The position numbers were made by a program, and so were the translations under genes. The notes beneath the pieces were generated by a model. It worked only from the letters and a program-made list of their open reading frames with translations, had not been told where the DNA came from and made no database searches. Below are positions 11,497 to 23,453 of a stretch of DNA of 64,000 nucleotides, in pieces (position 1 is the first letter of the stretch; the number at the start of each line of letters is the position of its first letter). The DNA comes from Phoronis australis (Eukaryota > Phoronida > Phoronidae), in NCBI GenBank assembly GCA_002633005.1, contig NMRA01000512.1, forward strand, positions 70,142 to 134,141, read 5' to 3'.

Positions 11497-14400
11497 CTAT
11501 GTGTCATCTTCGTCGTAATCTTCATCGTCATCATCATCATCATTTATACAGTCCATTAGTTCCTTATCAGCCCCACTGATGTCGCACTCGTCATCTGAAC
11601 TCTCATCATGCAGTGTCATTAAGGAATCGTACCCTGCAATAGAGACCCAACAGGAATTAACAGAAAAGATTGTAAGATGGCCAAATGATTTTGCACCCAT
11701 TATAGTTAACGCGGGCACCCAGCCTAAAATATAGGAGGGGCTTGAAGTTTTCGATATGCACACTTTTTACTGAAAAAAATCAAAAAGAACTAAAAAAAAC
11801 GGGGCCACTCTGGTTCAGGCCCACGAATTGTGCATCCACGCCGACTTCCTATGGATTTTGTGGACTTTTGACTCATTTACTCCGACTTTTTGTTTCACCG
11901 AAGCGGACCTTTTTACCCAAATTGGGGGGGTTGCGCCCATGTAGTTATTATCCCATCATTTTGCCCCCATTATAATTATTATCCCATCACTTTGCTGGTA
12001 ACAGAATTGGCACGTCTGAAAACTTGTCCCGAATTGCGTGTGCAATGCATTACCAGTATGCAGTGCAATGCATTACCAGTATGCAGTGCAATGCATTACC
12101 AGTATGCAGTGCTATGCATTACCAGTATGCAGTGCAATGCATTACCAGTATGCAGTGCAATGCATTACCAGTATGCAGTGCAATGCATTACCAGTATGCA
12201 GTGCTCTCACTGGAATCAAAGGTCCTGTGCGGTCGGAATGATGGAACAAAGTCATCGTAATTTTCAAGGTTAAAAGTTTTTGTGAATATTAGATCATAGT
12301 TGAGTATGTGATACATTAACAAATTTATTTATTTATTTATTTTTTAAACTTCTTTAAAAGACTGGGTGACCACTTCTGACAGTGAATACACTGATTTTCA
12401 AGTGGGCATGAAGTAAAATACGGACACCTATGTACAATTAGATTGAAAAGATTAATAAATAAAATAAATTAGTATAAAAATTAGTTAATATGTACAATTA
12501 GATGAATAAATAATATAAAATAGACTAAAATTATAATGATGAGCTGAGGCCTACAGTCCCGAACCACAAAAAAGTCCCAGTAATTGTGTTTGAAGACGTG
12601 GACATTGGGCACGTTCGCGACGTCAGTCCCCAGCCCGTTGATAGCAAGATGAAGTCAGCAGTGGGCACTAGACTGAAAAAATGTAGCTCACTTGACATAT
12701 ACGAATCTAATTAACAAACTTTAAGCAAAATTAATAGTTATCGATCGAAAATGAACAACGATTCAAAATTTGATTATGGTTTACACCCCGTGCTCACGAA
12801 CCCAGGTGAGAACGCTAGTATGGTTCCTAATTCAGAAACTTACCTTTTTCACTCATTAAGTGAAGCATCTGTCTCTTCATTGCCCTGGTAACCTTGCTGT
12901 AAAAGTTCTTTACACACCAACCGTCAGTGGATGAACACTTACCCTCCTATAGTGACAAAATAGAGACCTCGTGTAAGAATAACTCCAAAATTCATGTACA
13001 ACATAAGTTGATGACTAACACATTCTCCAAGCAGATTCATACACTTGACTCAGAGGTTCTTTGGGTCACCTGAGCCAGGTAAACGAACTTTAAAAAGGGT
13101 GCCTGAATGATGAAGTCAGATCTCATCAGGTGAAAATTCCTGATACGATGTTCTCAAGTTGGTGAGGTGTTGCATATCAGTAATTAAAATCTTCCTTTAC
13201 AGTACACAAGAGGAAATTTCTACTTGTAACAACTGTAAACGTTTTCCCTGCTAATGTGGAAACTATAGGGAGAAGAATAACAATGCAACCAAGTCAGCAA
13301 GAACAAGACTGTTTTGGAGAAAAGAAATGCAAAAAACAGGACTGAGGTCAAAGGTCAATCCACTGGTCTGTGTTAAGGTCCCACTACTGAAAAAACAAAC
13401 TCCCGGATTTTCCAATTAGAGAGCGCTGTTGACCATGAGTGTACTCACCTTCCCATCATTCCTGTGAACTATTTCCTGTGCCTCGTCCATCTCGATATCA
13501 CACAGTTGGAAATGCATCATTTTGTATGCAGGCAGTCGATTGGACAAAAACTTGTACGAGTCATCCTAGCAATAAACAAGTCAGATGATTGCCGGAAATT
13601 CCCCCAAAAATTATAATGCAACAGCCTTATTTAGCTGATTACCATACTCATTTATATACACTCAAGAGTTTGAGGGTGAAATGCCCACTACTAAGTCTGA
13701 TTGGATATCTGTATTCGACCGGTGGTCCTGATGACTCGGTGGAATAGAGCGTTTGCACGGTGAGCAGAAGGTACCGAAATCGAGACGCAACAGGGGTAGA
13801 AATCTTCACGTGATATGGCCACAGGTGATGTGCTAACCAGACTTAAAAATCTGTGATGTACTCAGTTTATTTGATATACTACTGCAACTTTCATCTAATT
13901 TCTCAAACTAAGCTTTTTCGAACTTCAACAGTATGTTCTTCACAGGGTGTCATAAGTATAGCCTGAGAAACACCTGAATTCAGGTAAATTACATGAGCCC
14001 CCTATCACACGATCACCTCCTTACACATGGTCTGCTTTCTGCTCCCAATCTATTCAAAAAGAGGCACCGTTATTTAACAGCATCAGCTAATGAATATCGA
14101 GTCACCTATTCCTTAAAAAGCCCTAGTGATCCAGTGCTCTACCGCTCACTACATACCCCCCCTTAATCTTGAAGGCACTGTGCCCTACACCTACACTTCC
14201 CAAAACGCCTGTAGGAGTCGCCACTTACCAAGCTTTCCACTGCCCGTTCTGTATCTACTGAGCTCTGCTTCATCCTTTGATGGATCCCACGAGGTTTGTG
14301 AATGGACATTCTCTTAGCAGGTTCTGCACGCCATAACGAGGCCCTCCTGTTCCCAATGGGCTCATCTTTATTCGGGTCATTCACTGAAATAGGACACAAC

Positions 14401-17400
14401 TGGAGTCACGAAACTGACTTTAAACAGAAAAGATAATTTTCACAAGTTATCAGTCTGTAACTAAAAGCTACGAGTATATTCTCAGAGACTCCAATTACAC
14501 CTTTATCAAGTTTTAATTAATAGTGTGGAGGGTAACTATCAAATTTCTGACTTAAGCCTCAAGTTACTTTTGATGAAACAGAGCCCAGTCTACGTAATTG
14601 TCAGTATATTTTCTGCTATTTTACATTAATTTCTTATTTTGTTTTACACACAATGTAATAAAACTCAAAATGTATGTGTGTGTGTGTGTGTGTGTGCATG
14701 CGTGTGTGTGTGTGCGTGCGTGTGTGCATGCGTGTGTGTGTGTGCGTGTGTGTGTGTGGGAGCGTGCGTGTGCGCGTGTGTGTGTGTAACTGAGACAAGT
14801 TTTGTTGAACATGAAGTTCTATTTGCACTTACTGACCCTACAGATAAACGGTGTAATTGGCGGCAGGCTGCTATGTAAATTCTTAAGCAGGCGTAGCACT
14901 GTATATCACAGACAAAGCAACCAGGACCAGTTGGGGCAGAGACCTTTCAGAATTATATTCATTAGGTAACGTGACGTGACCACAGGAGGAATATTGACTA
15001 GACTTAAAAATGTTTGTGACATGCATTTCCGCGGTATCTTAAGAATTACCAGGAGTTCAAGGGCGAGATGCCTACTAAGTCTGATTGAATTTCTGTGTTC
15101 AGCCAATGGACTAGAGAGTCTGCATGGTTAGCACAACGACAAGGTCAAGGGTTCGAGTCCCGGTTGGGGCAGAGATCTTTTCAGACTTATATTCAATAGG
15201 TCACGTGGTGTGGCCACAGGTGGCGTGCTCACCAGACTTAAAATATTTTGGAAATCTCTGTATGCCCAAATATTAGAATCCAAAAATAAGCCGATAATTA
15301 ATAAGCACATGAAACATAGACAATCTGACATTTCTGATTGCTGCTGAGTTTATGAAAACAAGACCTCACAAATATCAAGAGGCCAAGTTTTGTGTTGCCT
15401 CTGAGGGAAGAGGGCAATATTCCAGATGGCATCAATTCACAACTAGTCTTTTGCTGAAGTTAGAAATATCAACTAGATGACTACACAAGGCAGTCACTGA
15501 CAGCAACATCCCCTGCAAGATATTTTCATTGTAGGAGTTGTGCTCAGAACAGTTCCAAACATGCATGGCGGCAAGCAAAAATGGGCAATGATTCAAGGAA
15601 ATACGGTCAAATCACAAAACACTGACGATAGACGCTAGAATGATGACACAGTTTCTGGACATTGGTCGAAATTGGGAAAGAAATATAGGATTTACTCATG
15701 CAAAAGAATATTTCCCTACATGTGGGCGTGAAATCGAGAATGGGCCATAATTCAAGAAAATACGGTCGAATTATATCAAAATGCTGATGATATGCACTAT
15801 GGTACTCTGTAAGTTTTTTTTTGAAATTTTGGTTAAAATCTGATGAGAAATGGCAGAGCAGTTGTACACAGATCACTTCTTTCCAGAAAAACGGATGGAC
15901 ACCCGGTGAAACCACGGATACACCGATTGACGCATATAATTACTTTGGCAGGGGATAATAAGAAAAAACTGACCATCACTATCTGGATGAATGACATAAA
16001 CTGACCATCACTACCTGGATGAATGACATATTTAAACTGACCATCACTACCTGGATGAATGACATATTTAAACTGACCATCACTACCTGGATGAATGACA
16101 TAAACTGACCATCACTACCTGGATGAATTTTTTAAACTGACCATTACTACCTGGGTGAATGCCTCATCTCCTATGAGCCTCATTACCCATGAGCCTCATC
16201 ACCCATGAGCAACGAACTTCACAATAGCCACATCCCGAATTCGACTCTTCTCTTTGCAGAGGTACAATACCACATTTTATGACAAACCCAATTTTGAAAG
16301 ATTAAGCCCAAGATGGACAAGTAGAGAGCGATATGTTGCACCCACTTAATATTTTTGTGAGTCTGCACTGTAACTCACTAAACATATGGAACAATCGCTA
16401 GGCTGATATCAAGCCATGTATATCGACAGAGACCAACGTTGACCAAACACTAAGTGCAACATTGGTCTCCCGAAGTCCGTGTGACCTAATTAGACTGAAG
16501 AACCAGTCTATATGTTTAATGACACGATCACTGATACTTCTTTCCTCTGACTTTTTTTGTATCTTGAGATTAGCTTGGTCTTATCTGCATTAATGTACTG
16601 ACATCTGCTGGCTTCGTACGGTCAGAGTTCATAGTTTTTACAGCATCTGATTAGCCAGATCGCGAATTATGTCCGTGCGGCATGAATGAAAGTTGGCATT
16701 CCCCCACCAGGTTGGTCTACATTATGGTTTATCGGAAGATATCATACCAATCGCAGGTCTTGTAATAATAAAGCACTATTGAGAAGTTATCATACCAGTC
16801 TCAAGTCTTTAATAATAAAACATTATTGAGAAGTTATCATACCAATCGCAGGTCTTGTAATAATAAAACATCATAATAGATATTAGAATGTGATTTATGT
16901 TGAGGCAAGTTCCAAACAGATGTCCATAATTGAGGTATTAATCACCGAGAAATCAGAATCAGGCTACGATCCCCCGTGATGTGGTTATGTTCCACCCGTA
17001 CCTATACATCCCTTTGAGCGAAAGTCCACCATTTGATACTGTTTTGCCTCTATGTGCTGCTTGGGATCGTAACCAAGTCTCACCCACAAGTTCCTCCATG
17101 GCCCTGAGGTGACAAAGTACGCCACCAGAGGGAGCACCAGCTTCAAGCGGTTTGCAGTGATTGATGGGAGGTGGCAGGTGAGGCGGTACTTGGACCAAAT
17201 TGGCATGGTTTGGAATTTCTGAAATGAAATGCAAAACTTGGTTGTCAACTCCACCTAGTGCACAGACAAAATAGCAACCACACAGAGATCAAATTTGATC
17301 AGCGAAATCACGCGATCAAGCTGTATACAGAAATAACACAGGAATGACTTTCAAGGATAACAAAATGACCTTCATGAGGTAAACACAAATAATGACAGAT

Positions 17401-20400
17401 TTCGGTTAACGTTGGCCACGATTACAACAAAATGAGTCACATGACTCTCCCTATGAGTGTCAATTCTAGTGAGAAGCTTGACGTGACTGGACAAGGTTTA
17501 GAGACCGTTGTCTTGACTGAGAGATTTGATTAGCCTAGACGTAATAGTTAAAATGATGCCCCAAGCTCTTGTTCAGCAGAGAACACTAATAGTAAAAATT
17601 ACCTCAGAACACTAATAGTACAATTTACCTCAGAACACTAATAGGACAATTTACCTCAGAACACTAGTAGTACAAGTTACCTCAGAACACTAATAGTACA
17701 AGTTACCTCAGAAACCATTTCCATTATCTCCGGAGTAATAAGAGGGGTGAAATCTTTAACTGCGAGTTCCAAAGGTTCTGTTGGTACAGGATCATCAAAA
17801 GCCACAAATATAGTTTTATTTGTCCGCCTTTTCCTATCTGAAAAATGTCAAAAAGCAACATGATCATAGCATTATTGATGACAGCAAGTTTCGATAAATT
17901 AATATTCGTCACATTAATTTACTATCAATATGCCATAGTTTCAAAAAACACCTGACAAAAGATGTCAAATTTTGTTGAAATTATAGAAAAATTTCCACCA
18001 GAAAGAAATCCTAAGAATTTCTGTCAATGTTAAATAGTTCTCAACAACTAACCCTAAGTTTTTGTTCCAAGAGTTATGCTAATTTTATTTGATATTTATC
18101 AAATTCTGTACCACAAGTGCAGTGGGGTTATACTCATCTGCTTAAATGGTTACACTACCCATAGAGACATAATGTGAATTACTACGTAATATATCCTGTT
18201 TACATGGAATATTTTTTATTATGACAAATACACAGAAACAACTGGTCTCCATGGAAACTAGACCAGGGCATTTTGGACGAGAAAAACCAAAAATCTAAAG
18301 TCGCATCTTTTGAATCACAAAACTCAAATACCGTGTGCAGTAATTGTATTCACACAAGTCATTTGACCAAAAGGTGGAACAAGTCATTTAACCAGTAGGT
18401 AGCGCAATCATTTAACCAGTAGGTGGCGCAGTGCCATATGTGCTGCTGCGCCCCAAGGTGCCAGTAGTCTACTATGAAAACTAGGAAAGTGGAAATTTTA
18501 ATAATTATATTTGAACGAAATTGAAAAACCACAATGCTATGATAACTTGGCAACACAATACTCCTCTTTCACAATATGTACACTTACTGATTCCGGGCAA
18601 GAGTTTGGTCTTTGGAGTGGAGGGTCCTTTCAGTGGGTCGGCCCTGTACATATAATTTATTGGTTTGTGGAAGCGAGAGAAAACGATTGGAGGAATGAAC
18701 AAGGGCACATTCGCATCCAGGATGGCTGTGTGACTTGGGAGTTCATTGTCAAACTGTAGTTGGTCGACTAGCGATTTGTACTGACCGGAAGGCTTGCGCT
18801 CAACTGGTAAATACTGGAAGTCTGCCATGCCTGAATGAATGAAAGAAAAAAAGTCACAGAAATGTGAAACCCGTTACCTGTTTATAAGACAGTGAAGATA
18901 GCAAGACAAAAACCACAAAAAACAAAACGTTGGTACAAAAATGTGATAAATTGGTTTTCATTGTTTTCTTTCCCGTTATTTAGAAAAGGCAAGTATCAGA
19001 GACAACATATCAACAGCTCTGCCTAAATTTTTCCGTTAAACTCTTGTGCGTGAAGCGTCTACATCAAAGGCAACTCCATTAACTAAGAATTAGCAGTGGA
19101 TGTAAAGTTGCGATTGTGAACGCCCGTACCTGGCACAACACTCCCCCCACACTGGGGGACAACTATGTGTAAAAGCCTCGAACATAATTAATCTAGAGAA
19201 TAACACAATAACACAATAACAAAATAACACAATACCGTCAAATTTATATGTAATTCCAATGACACCCAAGATTTCCGTCTCATATTTCACTTCCTCCGTA
19301 ACTGTGCCATCCATATTCCGAAGTTTTCTACGCTTTCGTTTCACCTTCATCAGCAAGTTGGTTGACGGATATTTGACAGCAAACACAGGCTTGCAGTAGA
19401 ACTCTCTTGGACGCCACTTCATCTCCAGATGGCTGCCATTTTTAGAGTGACTCTGCAAGATAGAAATGCATTGCATCCAACTCAAACTAGACTCTACACA
19501 TCAACATGCAAGATTGTTAGAACAACTTAAAGAGGATATCTAATGGAAATGATTAACTCTGAACCCAACTCCGATTGTTGGACGAAGCAATCTCTTTTTA
19601 TATGCATATGTGCACTGGCTTGGGTATGAAATTTCGTGTTTGACTTTATGACAATGACATTGATTCTAATCTTCAGCAAAGTCCATTTCCTAAGAGCAAG
19701 TTACCACAATGACAACTGGTGCCCAACAAGATTAGCATCTAAATGACAAGACCTAAAAACAGAACAAACAACCATCGTCAGTTAAAGACCTGATGGAGTG
19801 GATGAAAACTTTGGGAATCGACCGACACTTACCTTGCCAGTTACAGCTGTTTCAAAAAGAAAAACACATGCAATACATGTCATTTTCTTGCCTCATTCTC
19901 CAGCCTTTGCACAAAAGAAATGTCTGTCATCGCGGGACACACGCATGAGCCATGCAGTTTTTGCAACCCTTTTGAGAGATCACAAACATTTTTAAGTCTG
20001 GTCTACGCGTCACGGCTAACGAACATAGGTGGCGTGCAGACCAGGTTTAAAAATGTTTGTGACCTATATTTCCATGCCGGTTTAAGATTAACATATTTAT
20101 ATATTTACACATTTTGAGAGATGATGACAAACTCGCTTCGCAGAAGCAAAATTTGCACAAAAATTTGGTTTGCTGTAAGTAAAATACAAAAAAATGTAAT
20201 GAAGCGCATCCTGTTCGGATTTGTAGTGAACTTTACACAACCTTTTAATGGGCAATGACCATCGCCTCTGTTGGCTTGAACCAGAGGCGATGCAGAGGCT
20301 ATAGGCGCTCTGTACGCCGGAAGCTTTTCAGCGAATTATGCCTTGTACCGACTAAACCATCAGAGTCACGTTGTTATAAATACCTTTTGCGCATAGAGGA

Positions 20401-22445
20401 ACACCTGAGGAGGTTGTCGATGTGTTTAATTCCTTCCAACTCGAACAAATATTCCCGTTATGAAACTTTTTCTTCGAGCAGTCCCTATTTCAGTTCCCAA
20501 AATCGTGAACTCACCATTTTTATACTGCGCACGCTCCAATTTTTACCACGCTCGCTAGGTGATGTGACTTCAAGACCTCAATCTTTAAATAGGCCAAAGG
20601 TGAGCCATTGCGGTCATGTCAGTCAAATGTTCGTTTCCAAAATGCCACCACTTATACTTGTCTTTAATTGAAGTTACTTGAAACTGATTGTATTTCAATG
20701 AATTATTGTTTGTATTTGATAAAAATAAATGCTGTTGGTATGACATTTAATAGTCTTCATGCACATATTTGACATTTTAATGTTTAACAACATGGCAAAT
20801 GCACGGCTGGTTCCCGGCAGCACGTACGCAAAGGACAGGAACTTCAGCTTTCAATTTCGCCGGTAGGACCACAACTTCTGACCTTCCGCCTGGTTAAAAA
20901 ATGAAAATGTTGATTTCACGATTTTGGGAACTGAAATAGGGACTACTCGAAGAAAAAGTTTCATAACGGCAGTATTTGTTCGAGTTGGAAGGAATTAAAC
21001 ACATCGACTACCTGTCCTCTAAGGTGTTCCTCTATGCACAAAAGGTATTTATAACAACATGACTTTGATGGTTTAGTCGGTGCGAGGCATAATTCGCCGA
21101 AAAGCTTCCGGCGTACAGAGCGCCTATAGAAGCTGCATCACCTCTGGTTCGGGCCAACAGAGGCGATGGTCATTGCCTAATAGGTGGCGTGCAGACCAGG
21201 CTTAAAAATGTTTGTGATCTATATACTGGGGAGCCCAATGTTCGTCCGCCTAAGCATAAAACCGACTTGCTGTTGTACTCACCGAATTATTCCACTTCAA
21301 AGTTATGATCTGAATAGGATTCGATTTAACTCTCACAGATATACCGCATTCATCGATTCGGAAGTTTTCTTTAATTTGTGCCGAGTTATTTCAAATGTGC
21401 ACTGCCTTCGGCAGCCATTTTATTGTGACACCTAAGTTCGTCATATGCTGCCCCCTTTTGTAAAAACTGAGAAACATGCAGAAAAAGGCCAACGAAGTAA
21501 TGAAAATTGCAACAGCCTGTTTTTATTGACATAAACTCGATTTGAAGCTTTGATGTTGAGCTCTGCACTGTGGTTTCCAATAAAAGCCAATTGGACAACA
21601 TTTCAATGCAGTTTAATGGTGAATGCGTGAGGCAAAAATGTTAAGAACCCAGCGTATCGCATTTGTCTGCGGATTTTTCCTTTGGCCTTCTAGATCCTAC
21701 TAGTGCCTGGGACAAACAGATACATTGCATAAACAAACCCTGGATCATGTTTTGTGTCCCGTCGGAAGAAAATTTAAATTCGAAAACATCTTCTGAAAAC
21801 GCACAAAAAAGTGTATTAGTAAAATCTACTGATTTTTAAGTGGTTTTAAAAAACAATCGGTAAACTCACCGATTTTTGTCTCATTACTTTGATACGTGTC
21901 TCTTCCGATAAGTTAGTACCTAACGTGCAGACGAGAACTCCAAATTGGAACGCTAAGTCCCGCGTGGTTGCGCTGCACGCGAAACAAGATGGCGGACGAA
22001 CTTTGGAGCCTGACGAAAATAGGTAACCGGACGATATTTCCACACCGGTTTAAGATTATTTACACATTTTGAGAGATGATGACAAACTCGCTTCGCAGAA
22101 GCAAAGTTTGCACAAAAATTTGGTTTGCTGAAAGTAAAATACAAAAAAAATGTAATGAAGCGCATCCAGTTCGGATAATTTGTAGTGAACTTTACACAAC
22201 CTTTTAAATTAATGGAGAACAGCTGAGTGAAGCAATCGTGAAAAAATAATTTGGCAAATAGTTCAGGACTCAAGTCAGTTACACCCAGCAGTCTCTCAAG
22301 TCAAACCGACTCCACCTTTCTGAGCCACTACCTTTGAAATCTGTTTTTCTCCACCTAAAGTTTCTAACATCTTGTCTTCATTCTCGACAATAGCAGGATA
22401 TTCAACGCAGACGAACCGTGGATTCCCTCTTGTCTGCTCGTCCAT
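11497..22445 (-). CDS. GTF3C5: General transcription factor 3C polypeptide 5 (TFIIIC63)
   Basis: This nuclear subunit of TFIIIC, the factor that binds the A/B-box promoters of tRNA genes for RNA polymerase III, forms the A-box-binding lobe with other subunits. Coding exons in transcript order: 22445-22332, 19452-19236, 18830-18588, 17837-17707, 17218-17002, 14383-14229, 13565-13449, 12946-12844, 11633-11497; all phases agree, giving 477 residues (human 519). Matching blocks in order: PRFVCVEYPAIV at the N-terminus, TEILGVIGITYKFDG, GMADFQYLPV, LFIPPIVFSR, NKTIFVAFDDP, PIWSKYR..., GPWRNLWVRLGYDP, HFQLCDIEMDEAQEIVHRND and STDGWC. The end is a very acidic D/E run, as in vertebrate orthologues. 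For exon 8 an acceptor nine bases further in (12937) is also in frame; 12946 fits the human spacing better. Intron 1 (about 2.9 kb) is packed with mobile elements. The start codon is the first ATG before the conserved N-terminus. Confidence 0.94.
12042..12205 (+). repeat. 23-bp tandem repeat, 7 copies
   Basis: Seven copies of GCATTACCAGTATGCAGTGCAA-type units lie in the last GTF3C5 intron. Since 23 is not a multiple of three and no frame contains a stop, the array is open in all three plus-strand frames, which produces three spurious open frames. Confidence 0.95.
13680..13870 (+). mobile_element. Degenerate SINE-like repeat copy
   Basis: Shares blocks with the copies at about 14935-15110 and 15111-15260: a CTAAGTCTGATTG head, a GTTTGCACGGTGAGCA segment, GATATGGCCACAGGTGATGTG and a tail ACCAGACTTAAAAAT. 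It lies inside a GTF3C5 intron. The B-box region is degraded here. Confidence 0.5.
14671..14787 (+). repeat. (TG)n / TGTGTGCG microsatellite
   Basis: About 115 bases of alternating purine/pyrimidine TG with CATG and TGCG interruptions in a GTF3C5 intron. Cys/Val- or His/Thr-rich open frames on both strands derive only from this repeat. Confidence 0.97.
14935..15260 (+). mobile_element. Two tandem tRNA-like SINE copies
   Basis: Two copies of a dispersed repeat sit head to tail. The second carries a tRNA-like internal promoter: GCATGGTTAGCACAACGAC followed by the B-box GGTTCGAGTCCC at about 15149-15160. Both continue into a shared body, GTTGGGGCAGAGA(T/C)C then GGCCACAGG and the tail (A)CCAGACTTAAAA. 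The B-box match is strong; the A-box match is weak. Confidence 0.6.
15966..16160 (+). repeat. 32-36-bp tandem repeat, 6 copies
   Basis: Six units of ACTGACCATCACTACCTGGA-TGAATGACAT with alternating 4-base length differences, in a GTF3C5 intron. Confidence 0.93.
16732..16878 (+). repeat. ~53-bp tandem repeat, 3 copies
   Basis: Three copies containing TATCATACCAATCGCAGGTC followed by TTGTAATAATAAAACAT, in a GTF3C5 intron. Confidence 0.85.
17581..17711 (-). repeat. 26-bp tandem array that re-copies a GTF3C5 splice donor
   Basis: Five 26-base units (plus strand GAACACTAATAGTACAAGTT then ACCTCA) abut and include the end of GTF3C5 exon 4. Read on the gene strand, each unit carries TCTGAG|GTAA, the same sequence as the genuine donor at 17707/17706. 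The first intron bases are therefore followed by four near-identical donor sites. Confidence 0.9.
18362..18432 (+). repeat. ~27-bp tandem repeat, 3 copies
   Basis: Three units of TCATTTAACCAGTAGGTGGC type in GTF3C5 intron 3. Confidence 0.8.
19198..19234 (-). repeat. AACACAAT-type short repeat at a GTF3C5 donor
   Basis: About four 8-10-base units of (AA)TAACACAA lie directly beside the donor of GTF3C5 exon 2 (exon end 19236), starting two bases inside the intron. The exon itself is not copied. Confidence 0.75.
20064..20248 (+). repeat. ~180-bp direct repeat, copy 1
   Basis: Matches 22033-22207 in the same orientation with few differences (shared GAGAGATGATGACAAACTCG, AAATTTGGTTTGCTG and GTGAACTTTACACAACC). 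It ends exactly where the foldback element starts. Confidence 0.85.
20250..21177. mobile_element. Foldback DNA transposon with ~260-bp terminal inverted repeats
   Basis: The left arm 20250-20510 and right arm 20914-21177 are near-perfect inverted copies, each beginning GGCAATGACCATCGCCTCTG from the outside. TAAT flanks both ends and may be the target duplication. The short centre has no transposase, so this is a non-autonomous element nested in the outer TIR remnant. Confidence 0.8.
22033..22207 (+). repeat. ~180-bp direct repeat, copy 2
   Basis: Second copy of the segment at 20064-20248, close to GTF3C5 exon 1. This copy continues into unique sequence instead of the foldback element. Confidence 0.85.
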
Positions 22446-22862
22446 GTTTGACCCAGTTGTGAAACAAAAACTAGGTCGAAAGTCTCAAAAACGCAATGTT
22501 GTCTGGTTAGCTGAGTTTTATCATTGTACTAGTTAATTCGTTATCTTTTCAATCACTAATATTTTTACATGTTTTCAAAGTTCATGCAAAAGAGTGAAAA
22601 CTTACAGAAAAAGCATATTAGATTTGAGACTACTGAGAAGCAATGGCGGCCTCCATTGAAAATGATTACTTTCGGTTGTAGTCCCGATAATCCTGTCTCA
22701 GACCTGTTCCCTCCAAAATTGGCTTAAAATGCAAAGCCACAATAGTGCCATATCGAATACTTAATGCCGTAAGAGCCAATTTAGTGGGAAAGTTAGTTGT
22801 GAAGGTACAATATTGTTGCATTGGCTCTGTTAACTACTCTTTAACAGGCAAATTGCCTATTT

Positions 22863-23090
22863 AGAATTAGCTGAATGGTTAGCACGCTGGCCGCCTCCCG
22901 TTTAGTAACGCTAGGACCTCGCTAAAAAGCAATACTTCGTGAGATTACGTGAGATATTGCCGTGTATTTTAAGTAAGAACACGTGACCTTGACTAGATTT
23001 TAGCTAGGTCCTAGCGTCTTCTGAACGCACGCCCGGTTTTACGGGGGTCACTGGTTCGATTTCCCAGGTTGGGTAATCTCGGCTATTACT
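22863..23090 (+). mobile_element. tRNA-like SINE head interrupted by a 110-bp MITE
   Basis: A tRNA A-box-like segment (TAGCTGAATGGTTAGCACGC, from about 22868) and a B-box-like segment (CTGGTTCGATTTCC, 23051-23064) are about 160 bases apart, too far for one tRNA. Between them lies an inverted-repeat unit whose ends, ACGCTAGGACCTCGCTAAAA (22908-22927) and TTTTAGCTAGGTCCTAGCGT (22998-23017), pair with one mismatch. Confidence 0.6.
22908..23017. mobile_element. 110-bp MITE with 20-bp terminal inverted repeats
   Basis: The ends form a 20-base inverted repeat with one mismatch around a 70-base centre that has no coding capacity. It sits between the A-box-like and B-box-like parts of a tRNA-derived repeat. 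Confidence 0.65.
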
Positions 23091-23182
23091 ACAATATCCT
23101 TGAGTTGAAGGCTTAAACAAGGCAACTGGCTTTTTTCACTCTCGTTCTGAAGATTGCAAACAAAGTGATTGCAATTCAATCT

Positions 23183-23453
23183 TGGCCCCGTTCCACATGT
23201 TACAAGAAAACTGACTTACCTAAGTCTTGGGCTAAGACAAATCTTAAAGCTATGTCAACTTTAAGTTAAAACTTGAATTTGTCAAAGTCTTTTTCAAAGA
23301 AGAGACATTAAGTTAAATTTTTAATTAAATTTTGTCTATTTTGACCATCTTATTGGATGTGGAAGTTTCAAACTTTGGAAGTTGAGACAAATCTTAAACT
23401 TAAGTCAAAAAATGAACTTAAGTCTTTTTCTTGGCACAGGACCCTGGCTGAGA
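23183..23453. mobile_element. MITE of the 'CCCGTTCC' inverted-repeat family, copy 1
   Basis: Starts GGCCCCGTTCCA with ACTGACTTACCTAAGTC nearby and ends in inverted form (CTTGGCACAGGACCC). The interior is rich in CTTAAG(T)-type motifs shared with the copy at 25674-25922. The ends are diverged. Confidence 0.5.

Larger units (their letters stand above)
19978..21219. mobile_element. TIR transposon remnant (outer element)
   Basis: The left end GATCACAAACATTTTTAAGT (then CTGGTCTACGCG) at 19978-20015 matches, as reverse complement, the right end at 21183-21219 (CAGACCAGGCTTAAAAATG then TTTGTGATC). A second right-end-like copy occurs at about 20030-20063. No transposase frame is visible. It lies in GTF3C5 intron 1 and hosts a second element. 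Confidence 0.65.

Noticed and set aside
12024-12273. Repetitive Met/Cys/Gln-rich 'proteins' in three frames
   Set aside because: Produced by the 23-bp tandem array, which has no stop in any plus-strand frame.
14598-14878. Cys/Val- and His/Thr-rich frames
   Set aside because: Translations of a TG microsatellite.
15149-15160. Functional tRNA gene
   Set aside because: The B-box is good, but there is no matching A-box at the right distance and no cloverleaf; it is repeated as part of a dispersed SINE-like unit.
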